From NCBI GenBank assembly GCA_016801845.1, contig CM028925.1:3371501-3435500 (forward strand): a DNA stretch of 64,000 nucleotides, written 5' to 3'. The number at the start of each line of letters is the position of its first letter. Position 1 is the stretch's first letter. The notes below the pieces were generated by a model. The model saw only the letters and a program-made list of their open reading frames with translations, was not told where the DNA came from and ran no database searches. This stretch comes from Polydactylus sextarius (lineage: Eukaryota; Chordata; Actinopteri; Polynemidae). The translations under genes and the position numbers were made by a program. Shown in pieces: positions 11,807-23,400 of the stretch.

Positions 11807-14800
11807 GGTCTGAAAAAAATAAATCACTCCCCGTTCTGTTTGTGGCTCTCCCCCGGCGTGTTCTGGAGACAGAGACAGACCAAAGCAGCAGTTTCTGTTA
11901 ATTTAGCTCATCCTTTTCATTTATTGTGACGATTGGTTTGCTGTAGTTGTGTGGATCTGAATCGATTGTCGCAGGAAAATTGTCCTTCTCTATGACCATA
12001 TTTGTTTTAGAAGACAGGAGTTTGCAGGAACTTCAATTTGACCCTGCTGGGCTACTGTAAAATCAATGTATAAATTAGGTTCCTTTTTATAGAGGCCTTT
12101 AAATTTAAAACTGTGGAGATAGTGTGGGAAGTGTAAGTCATTCCACTGGAATCACCAGGATTAGCAGATCGGTGTGTTTTCTCATGAGGGCAGCTTTTTA
12201 AATTTGTGTTGGATTTGTGCTAAGGGAGGTAGTAGGCCATCTTAACTGAGTCCAAAATGGCGGAAGTGATTTTAACTCACTTCCTGTGCCCATATTCCAC
12301 CCAATAGCATTTGACTCCGCTGTCAGAGATTAAACAGCTGTACTGATACAAGTCAGCTGTTTAAATAAACTCTGCCAGACTTTATTATTCCATTAGTGAC
12401 TTAGTGAGTTACACTAACAAGTTCACTCAAGTGCTCATGAACAGCACTGGTACGAAGAAAAAAAAAATGTATACATTAGTGTTGTCCCAGTGCCAACTTT
12501 GAGATGATACTTAACTAAATATCTCAGTGCTGATACCAAAAATCTGAAACATCAGGAAAAAGGAATAATTCATTTAATGGAAAGAGCGAGACCCTGTTCT
12601 CATTTTAAGTCTAATTGGTTTATGCTCTCAGTAGAGCACAGGAGGCGTCTAGTTTATTTTATGTTCAGACGGGAAACACAACAACATTTCTACCTGTTTA
12701 TTATAAAAAATAGACTCTCCTATTCTCTTGATTGGCTGTTTAAACACCTATAACATAATTAAAAGTAACAACTTCAGAGCTTAATTGAGTTAAATAAGGT
12801 AATAAAACCAGGTCTGAATTTATATTTAAGAGTAAAACCTCAAATGCATTGTCCTCACCTCCAACAGCAAACACTGCTGCTGTGCTGTAACATGCAGACA
12901 TAGTTGTGTTGTGGTCATGTCGTACCTCAGTCAGTGAGAAATCTGAAGAATTTAGCACATCCACAGCTTCTAATTAATTAAACTGAGACGGAAAAACAAA
13001 GACATAAGAGAAGGATCTCACTTTAATTGCACTGCTTTGTATGAGTGTTTTGCTGACATCAGTTCTTCAACATGGCCACAGTAACAATACTAGCTCGCAT
13101 ATATTTAGCAAACATGTTTATCATATTCACCATTCAGTTTAGTTTTACTGTGTTGGCAGACAAACATTTCCTAATGAGCACCAACCTCAAAGAGCAGTTG
13201 ATGGGAATGTTGCAATGGATGCAGAATAAGTTATGGAAAAAAAAAAACCAAAACAAAAACCTTCAATGTCTGAGAACACATTCAATTCAAACTTTTGTTT
13301 TTTTTAATAAATAAGAAGTTTTTCTATCATTGAGAGAATTACCACGTTTCTTCTGCAGTATTAGATTAGTTCCTTAATAAAAAAGATCCAAAGAAATGTG
13401 AAATTGCAAACAATCTAATATAAGCTGCAAATGAAAATTACTCAGTTACACAAGAACAATGTATAAAATGTTTGGTCATTATTTACAAATAACCAAATGT
13501 TCCAATGAGGATGTTCTTCCATTAGTTCATTGGTTAGCATGTTAGCTACATCCAAGCTAAACCTGGAACTTAACCCATTGAAACCAATTTTATTTCTATT
13601 GATTAACCTAATTTGCAGTTGCGAATGTCATGTAGATGTGCAGTCAGATAATGATGAGCTGTAGTCTTGATAATGATAAGATAACAAGTTCCAGATCCAC
13701 ATCCAGATATTCTATGTAGACAAGAGGCTGTGGTTAGAGTCACAAGGCAGAGGAGACACATCTATTATAGAAGAAGTTTTTTTATTCTGCTATCACCGGG
13801 TGAAACATTCAGAGCTGCCAGGCTTTAACACGGATCAAGAGAAGTGACCAAATTACCACAACCCTTCTGGTTCTTCACTGCTTTCCTGTGATTTTCAGAA
13901 TAAAATTGATTTTAGTGCTTGTTTTTAAAAAACCTTGAATGGTCACTTGTCACTGAAATCACTGAAGGCGATTTCAAGCAGACTGAGCATCCTCTTTTAA
14001 ATCTCTTTATAAGACTCAATTGTGGTGTATAACTTCTGGATTTGTTTGAACTACCTGGTTATATTTTACGTTTGGATAATCTACTGTTATTATTATTTGT
14101 AATAGTAAAAATCAGATCACATTTTCATTGGTCAGCAGTGTCTAGCCTATAGTAACACTATATCATGAAGTATGCAGTGGTTGATAAAAGCATTGAGAAG
14201 TAATATAATCCAACCACTGGGAAAACGTGGCTAAATCTATTCATGTTCCTCCTTTTATTTCAGACAATCAAACATTTATTGCTGAGAGCCAGTGTGTATG
14301 GAGCCAGGCTGATAGTCTCAGCTGTTTATTTTATATCCTGTCTTTTAATTTATATATATATAAACACCGTTAAATTGCCTTCACTTAATTATTGCGCCGT
14401 TTATGTTGTGAGACAACTAAACAAGCATAAACACTATGGCACATAAATTTCTATTCATCCATTTGTCCGTTGGCAGCAGACCAAGCAGGGTATTCTAGGT
14501 AACCCTCTCTCCAGTGACACCACCCACTTCCTCCTGGAGAACCCAGAGGTGTTTCCAGTCTTGATGAGATTCTGGATCTACCCCAGTCTCCTACAAGTCT
14601 CTTAACAGTTGGGGGTTGCCTTAAAAACCTCCAGCAGGAGGTATTGACTGGCTCTGAGCTCCTCGCCCTATCTCTAAGGCTGTGCCCAGACACCCTGTGG
14701 AGGAAACTAATTTCAGCTGTGATCTCATTCTTTCAGTCCCTTCCCAAAGATCATGTCCATAGGTGAGAGCAGGAGTTCAGATCAGCTGATAATTCAACAG

Positions 14801-17800
14801 CTTTGGCTCCATCTGCACCACAGTAGTGTTGTACAACGTTTACCGTACTGCTGACGCCACACTGATCCATCTATGAACCGTCCTCTCTTCCCTTTCATTA
14901 ACTCAAAGAACTTTATAGACTGAGGTCAAGATCTTGAACCACAACGATCATTATCAAGAGACACGGGGCGCGCTGAGATCATTATCAGCTAATATTAAGA
15001 TTGTTGATCTTTCATCAAATCTTACTTCATGCTCAGTCCGTTGTTTAACATCCGAAACTAGAGAATAATATGACGAGATGGTGAGTTTACTCATCGAAAC
15101 ACCGTGTAGGTGATGATGGAGAGTATGGGGAGAGTAAGAGGCTTAACATGTTTGCTGTCTTAAAAAATCATTTAATTTCTAAAGCAAAGAGGAACAAGAC
15201 AGATGCATTATAATGCTGGAAGGCGCCATTAGAAGATTGAGTAAACTAGGTACCGAACCAGCCTGTCTGGCACCAACAGTAATGTCACAGCCAAAGACTA
15301 ATGTCTGACTGTTTGATGAATCACATTCTGTTGTTCCTTCCATCTTCCTTCTTCATCTGCTCTTTGCCTCTTCGATCTTTATTTTCATTTTCCACTTTTC
15401 CTCTCAGGTTTCATGCTTTAATATCAACGAAGAAGATGATACAGAGACATTTAAAAAAAGTTTTTTCAGCTAAAAACAAAAAAATCAACAGCTTCAAATA
15501 CAAAATGTAGAATGGCGAAGGCCAAACAGTCAGATCTGGATTAATACCTGGATCTGCAGCAAATTTAAAAGTCAATACAATAAATATAGGATACAAGCAG
15601 TATTGCCATAGAAACTGACAAAAAAGGTAAGGAAACCAATACATCTTTCCTTTCCAAACCAAATTATAATTAATTCTTCCTTGTCCTGTTTATCATCCTT
15701 TCACCAAGTTTGGTGCAAATTGGTTCCTTTTTGCGTCATCCTGAAGAAGTGTATTGAAGTGTATTAGTCAAATTTTCACTTGCAACATTAAGAAGAAATA
15801 TCCAAAGATATTCTCAAGTTTGTGGGCAGATATGAAAACCTTCTTTTATTCACCATCAAAGAACTAACAACCTCCATAATGACTGTGTTCTGTGCCCTCA
15901 CCTTTCTCCATCAGGTATATAAAATATTGATCCATCTCTGCCTTTAATCTCAACTCTTAAATGAAACGTCTTTTTCTCGGTTCTTTTTTTTTTTTCTTAC
16001 TCCATCTCCACCATTGTTTGTCATTCTGCTCTCTCTTTCCTTTCTTCCCTTCTTAACTTCCTGTGCCTTTTTCTCCCCCCGAGGGCTCCGTCGTTACGTT
16101 TCTAATGTTAATCATTTTCTCTTTGTAATTTCACCATCCTCCTTTCCCTCAACCCTCTCCATCTTCATCTCTCCTTTCCATTTTCTCCAGGGTCAATCCC
16201 CCTCCTTCTCCCCTCCTCCCTGCCTTCATCCCCCCCTCCTCCCTCTCCTATGACTCCATCTCTCCTCTCAGTGAGCCCCCAGAGAAACCTGTTCTATTTG
16301 TAGCAGCTGAATGAGGAATGGGAAATGATGTGGCATTCAGTTCTGTGGCAGACAGACAGACAGGGGAATAGAAAGAACCCCCTATACACACAAACACACA
16401 CACATCCACCAAAACACACACACATACGTCTACATATCTCTGTATGGGGGCATAATGTGCTCAAGCAGTCAGTAGATGCAAATCATGCTTTCTTCAAAGC
16501 AGTGACGGTGACACTACAGCAGCCTGCGGTAAAAAAAAAAAAAAATCTGACAAATTCTAAATGATCTATATTTTCCATATGGTTTGACTCAGATGGTTTG
16601 CAAACTTACAGAAAAGAAATACTTCTGCCACTGATTTCTGAATCCTTTTGCCAAGTACTATTAACTCATTGTAAGGGATTTTAAATTGTGAATTTCAGAA
16701 CCCATCATCAGTGTCAAGGACGCCCCCGTCAAGCATGAGCTAGCCTCGGGGAGTGTTTCATATCCAATCATTTTCTGTTGTCATGTCTGTGGTTGCTGAA
16801 ATCCCCAATAGGGCCTCGGTCGATATTTTGTTTTCTGTTTTGGTAAATCCCTGTTTAACACTGGGTTTCTGTCGTCAGTTGTTGAGTTGGTTTTGCATTG
16901 TTGTTTTCAGTAACTGGTCAAACAAGAGCTACTGATGTCTGTAAATCATCTGTGGGAACTTTGGGTGATGTTTTTTACAGAGCTGCTTCAGCTCCATGTT
17001 TTTATTGTGGCACAAGAAGAAGTTTCAGGTCACTGTCCAGCTCCAGTTCCAGCCTGACAGTATCTTCGAGGCCTTGGTAAATGAAGATTTAACTTTTCCC
17101 TTCGATGATTACAAGGTTCAAATCACAAGTTTTCCTTTACCGCTTTCCACCGTGGGGAAGGTGTTTTCATCTTTGTATTCAAAGCCCTTTTTTTGCTCCA
17201 CGTGCAGCCCTGCATGTTCTTCCCCAAACCATCTTCCCTGCAGCCATATGATAGACTCATAAACAGAGACGTTAACCAGCTTCAATGAGTCTTTCTTTAG
17301 CTGATACTCTCAGATTCTTTTCTGAGTTGTGCCTTGGGAGTCCTATTAACCGGGCTCCCACTTTTTGACGTTCTGTCTTATAGACAATTTGACTGTAGAC
17401 TCAGGAAAATCAGAACACTTTGAAATCACCTTGTAACTCTTTTCAAAGTTTTATGCAAATCAACACTTCTAGATGTAGTCAGATTTCTGTCGCATCAGCG
17501 ACTGGATTCCAGGTTTTCTAGAGTGGAACAAGACTTCTCAAACAAGTTTTTGATTCTTTAGAGACTCAGCCATCAGAAGTGTTTGGAAATGAAGGTAAAC
17601 ATGGATTCATAATCTTCTCGCTGCAGGTTTAAGACAAATGTGTACATACACGGTGATCTCGTTAAACTTCAAATTGCAAATGCTCTGTTGCTTTGACTTG
17701 AGCTGTAAATCCCCTTGTTTGCTGATTCTTAATTATTGATATTTAGAGACTGTAGTTTGTGTTAAAACACTGTAGGGACCACAGAAATACAGTATCTAAA

Positions 17801-20434
17801 AAAACCAAAACATCTTCTGGTTTCTCCACCTTTTTTCCATGGACTAGTTTGATCAGTTAATCTTTCATCAAATACATATTTTATCACATTTAAATTTTAA
17901 TTCGAGTGACTTTTATTTTCATTCTGCTTTCCAATGGTTGAAGCTGCTTCTAAAGAGCACAGCCACTCTCTGTTCTTTACACAAAGTTAAATATGAATGA
18001 CTGATAAAACCAACCTGAGTTTCCTCCTCAACCCGTCTTTCTCTCACTCCCGGTTCCACTCCTGTTTCATCTTGTTGCATTTGCTTTTAAAGGGCTTTCA
18101 CCCTTTATAAGCAGAGATTCACCTAACATGCAAGCCATTCACTCAGTAAAGATCAAGTCTGAAGCTGAAAAATATAAAAATTGGTTTTCGCATAAAAAAA
18201 TAATTAAAAAAAAAAAAAACCTTTTTTGCCAGGAAACATTTTAATTAAAGTGAATGGGTGTTTGACCAGAAAACAACCTTTGATGCCAAAGCTTTTATCA
18301 GCAGCATCATTTAGACTGAAAATAAACCATTTTTGCTTTGCGTTTGTAACATAAGACATCTCAGATTGCACCATATATTTTCTTTTTACCCATTTCTCTT
18401 GCTCTCTCTGGCCTATATCTTTTTCCGTCTTCTTTCCCTCACTTTTTCTTTTCCTTCCCCGTCTTTAATTTCCTACTTCTTTCTCTGACGATCACTATCC
18501 ACCTCTGCATCTTATCTTTCAGCTCCATCTCCCTCCCTCCCTCCCTCTGCCTCGAGATCTCTCATCTTTCCTTATCTCTCCTCACCACCATACATCTTTT
18601 AAAAGCGTTTTACCATACATACCGAAGCAGTAAATTTAGCCACCGTCTGTATTTACTCAACATGCACAGCTGTAAAATAAAAAAATAAAGTCACTTAAAT
18701 GGCTCTGCAGCACCCTGTCTGATTCTGTCTACTGTGCAGAGGCTTTGCATCTGCTTTGACAGCTACAGTGCATTTCCCTGTCAGTTGCAGATCACTGATG
18801 TTTTATCCAGAAGTTGCGGGTTTGAAGTTTGTGTGTTAAAAGCTACTCTATGTCCTCAAGGGCTACAGATGATTTGATTTATGCATTTTGTAATATAGCG
18901 CATTCTGGTTCAGTGACGATGTGTGGCTTACACCAGCTTCACCAATTTGACAGAGTCACGTCTGATCACAGCGTGGAGGCAGACAGGTGGAATAAAAGGT
19001 TAGAAAAACGGTCAAACGATTCCTCCGCTGTGTCGAGACAGATCAAGCGATTTGTGTGTGGATCATGGGGCTGAGGTAAATCCATATGAATTTTTCACAG
19101 TGAATTAGACATATGCGTTATATAATAATCAGAATGATATTCTCAGACAATATTGGCAGTTCAAAAATCATTTAATGCCTTCAATAGCCAGTCCAATCAC
19201 AGGTAATTAGCCTCTGAATTCTTAATATATGTATAAAAATGTTATTTTTGTTTAACCTCTGATTGTGGTATTTAGATGAATATATGAGGTACTAAAATAG
19301 CCACTAAAAGATATGTAAAACAATACAAAACAAAGAGGTTTGTGATCTCCTTGTTAATCCTTTGAGGATAATTGTGATTGATTAGTAATGCCTGCAGAGA
19401 CCGGAAGTGGGAGCTGTCGGCCATTTTGCTTCATTGTCAATGAAGCTGCCAGAGAAGAAGCTGCATGTCAGAGTGTTGTCATTGATATTTGTACCCTATT
19501 CAGGTATGTTACGGGTACTTATGCTCATATATATTTCAATCTATATATCTTTATATATATCTTTTATTAATGCAGTGTATTATTTCATGGTATTTGGGGA
19601 GGGGGAGCTATCAGCCATTTTGATTTACACTTACAGATATATTTGAGTTAGTTACACTTGTTGACCTGCAAGACTGGGTTCAGATTAAAATGTAGAAACT
19701 TTGTTTTTAAGGTTTTTAAGCATCAAACAATCTACTTGTATCGTGTGTTCAACAAATCATTTTGATAGAGATTTACGAGGCTTCCCAACAGGGCTAATCG
19801 AGGTAAATACAACATCATGTAAAACAATAAAAGCAACACAGAAACAAAACAAAACAGAAACCTACCTGTCGGGTTTGACAGGCTCGGTTAGTGCCCCCTC
19901 TGGTCAGAGTCAGAAAGACATATGTCCTAGGCTTTATTGTGTGTTTGTGTGTCCCTGTATGTGTGTGTTTGTGTGTGTGCTAATTCAGTGTGCGTCATCA
20001 CATTGTTCCCTATACATGAACATAAATGTGGGCAGATTTTTGATCACATGCCAGCAAAGCTTTTTAGCTGACTCTTTCTGTCAGCTCAGGTATACTAAGT
20101 GCTTTCACTCTCCATTACGTTCTCAGCGCTGCTCTGTCCCCAACCCCTTCACACCCTCCTCATCCTCCTTTTGCCCCCCACTACCTTCATCACCCTCTTC
20201 CTCCTCCTCCTCTTGCTGCTGCTTTTCCTTCGTTTTGGCATTTCTTTTCATGCTGCCCTCTGTCTGTCCTTGTAACATTATGCCAGTGCCTCTGCACTTG
20301 CATGCGTCTCCCCTTTTATCGCCCATCACCCTCTTGGAGATGCTCGCTGCCTTGTTGCCACCAAACCTCTCTCCATCTCATCTCATTTTAACTTGTCTCA
20401 CCCTTTTTTCATCACGTCTCCTTTGTTCTTCCAT

Positions 20435-20465
<31 letters not shown>

Positions 20466-23400
20466 TGCACACACTCATTTGTTCCTCTGCTCTTTTTTAT
20501 TTATCCTCTTTATCCTTCCTCCCCTTTTTTCTCATTCACCTTTCATCCTTTCCCCCTTTCTTCCCTTGTCTTCTTTCCTAACCACTCTCTCTTGACCTTA
20601 GTGGAAAACAACATGAGGAAAGAACTTTCTTCGAATATCTCTGCCTAAAGAAGTACAACTTGGGTCAATAAATGTTGGGATGGCATTATCTCTTTTCTGT
20701 ATCCAGTGTACCCAACGCTAAAGGACCTTCCTTAGCATTTAGAGGATTCAACCATGGCTGCCACTTATATGCTTCCAGGTCATTTCACTTTCTTTCTAAG
20801 CAAAAATCCAGTACCTTCCTTGTTTAGTTCTTTTTTTTCTTCCATTTCCTCTTGTGTCTTACCTTCTATACATCTTAATCTATCCCATCTTCCTACTCTC
20901 CTTCCTCCCACACCCAGTTTTTCCTCTTCCTCCCTGCATCTTTGCTCCCCCTCTTACCTTCCCTCCCTCTTTCCTTACTTCCTCTCTTTTGCCCACACTG
21001 ACTTTCCTCCTTTGTTTCCTTCCTGTTTTACTGTTTTCATTCCTCACTTCCCTTTCTTACATCCTCCCCCTCATTAGCATACTTGGAGGTAAAGGCAGTA
21101 ATATATAAAATGTCAAATAAAATAATACGTCTCCTGCGGCTCTGTCTCTCCTCCCAGGCTGCCCTCAAGGTCTTGCGCTTTTCATTTTTAGCTCTGCATC
21201 CTCTATATTACATTTATTCATGAATGTTTTTTTTTTTAAAAGACATTGTTCCAGCGTCACTTTTTTTTCTTTCCTCGTCTCATTAACCACTTTTGTTTCC
21301 TGTCCACTTCCCTTCTTGTCCCCTTTCTGTCCCACCTTCCCTACTTCTTTCCTTTCTTCTTTTTCCCAGACTGGCAGGTTGCTACGCTGGCCTTGTTGCT
21401 AGGGGGTGGAGCCCTGGTCCTGATGTCATTCCTGATCGCTCTGGTCGCCGTCTGCATTGGCACGAGGCGGCGATTTTACACGCCCGTCGCTTTCATGCTC
21501 TTTGCTGCAGGTCAGTGCACACGTGCACGTGAAAACATGAACTCTGTACAGACACAGTCACATCGATCCTCATTCATTATGCACTAACACACACACACAC
21601 TAAATAAGATTACTTAATTAGCCAATTTAGACAAGGTTGCAGGGTAATCACTTTGAAAACTGGCATGCATTTAAATGATAATCCTTACCCACTGATAAAG
21701 CAGACACACATTCACTTTCACATAGTTCCTCTATCCCTCAAACTCATTTGGAGAAAATCCTATTTTTATGTTTCAGACTCAGCAGGGTTGTGGCGGGGCG
21801 TCATGCCTGTCCATTTAATTTCCCTTTTTCTGCCCCAATTTCAAGTTGGGCCGCTCTGGAGGTTCCACAGTTTTCCCATTCTCACCTCCCAGAGTAATTG
21901 GAAAATTTCCTCTTTTTCTTTAGACGTATGTTTCATTTGGCAAATCTGGATGTGTTCCCAAGGAGTTGCTTTTCTCAATCACACTGTGCAAACCACAGAG
22001 GCCACATCCAGCATTAGTGAAAATCACTCTTAAAGTTAAAGGGGCCTGTGCAGAGATTTACAGAAACTGTGATATTTCATAAACTAGAAATTGTCATATC
22101 CTCAAATATGCTTTCAGAGTATGTACAGAGAAGGAAAATGCATGACAGGATTTAGGAATTAAACATTCTCATTATGTCTACATTGACATTTGACTGCTTA
22201 TTTAAAAAAAAAATCAGTTTGCATGCTGAAGCTTTTCTCGCTTTAGCTTCAGCAAACAAGTAGACACTGTGACCTTTACAGCTTGAATGTAGAGTTGCAA
22301 AGTGGGAGTACTGCTGGTTCTGGGTGCATTTTTCTCCAACTGTAAATTTCACGTCCTGTCAAGTTTTTTTTTTGTGCAACTTCATTGCCTTTAAAATAAA
22401 GCCTCTCGATAATTTAACGCTGCTATATGTCTACGTAACGGCTGTCAGTTTTGGCCCGACAGGATGCTAAATATTCTACTAAATCTGAATTGCATGTACA
22501 AAAGAAATGAGTCAACAGTGCAAATCAGAGCTTCAGCTTTAGCTTAATTCACAATCTCTCATTGTTGTGATTTTAAATGATTATAATACACACAAATGAA
22601 AATCAACATTATATTCTGTTTGTTGGCTGCATTTAATAAGTATTTTTGCTGCTTTTCTGTTTTTGATAGTATTAGATCACATTTTGCAATAACATACATT
22701 TTCCACACACTAAGTATATAAGTATAGTCAGTCCAATCACAGCTTTTGATTTTGAGCTATGAGCTAATTTGACTACAGACCAAACTAGACCAGACTGTAA
22801 AATATGAAAGATCTTGCACAGAGATGATAAATCGCAGTAATTTGTTATTGCAAATCTCTTCATGCTTAAGAAAAACTGCTGTTTGAGTAATTAGCTTACA
22901 CGTACAATTTCCACACACAGGTGCACATGTTTATAATGTGTGCAATGTCATAACTTTTCTCAGAATAGTGGAAACTGAATCAAGGACGGTTTGACTATAG
23001 TTAGTCATCTCATTAAAGAAAAGTTCATAGGATAAGTGTAAACTTCCAGTATCATACGCAGCTACTTTAATGAGTAATAAACAGAAAGCAGTGAATGACC
23101 GGTTTTCAGAATTGGCACGATTTGCCATAATAAGGCACAAACAACAAAAGCAAAGTGTTCTTGGGCGGCCTATAAAGGAAACTATGGTGAATGATAGATC
23201 ACACTACAACCAAGTACCTCTTTAAGATTTTTTTTCACACTATCTGTGTTGATATTTGCATATTTTTTGGAAATTATGCATTCTGTGTAGTTTTTCATGT
23301 AGGAAGAGCCAGAGTCAGTTTGTGTTCCAACAGGATGATTTCCCTTTGAAGAAAAAAAAAAAATGACTGATGTTTTCTCCTTTTGTTGTACTGCCATCCA

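Larger units (their letters stand above)
9916..21369 (+). other. tmem47: tmem47 intron 1 (11.45 kb)
   Basis: No additional coding exon is recognised. It contains a perfect hairpin right after the donor (9971-10010), purine and pyrimidine simple tracts, CA repeats, an L2-like LINE remnant (13795-14035), a reverse-oriented LINE remnant (14455-14820), and several long C/T-rich tracts in its second half. Confidence 0.9.

Noticed and set aside
19701..20648. 315-codon ORF on +, the longest in the window
   Set aside because: Most of it is C/T-rich low-complexity sequence inside tmem47 intron 1, giving Ser/Phe/Leu/Pro runs with no domain. Length comes from the lack of purine-containing stops.
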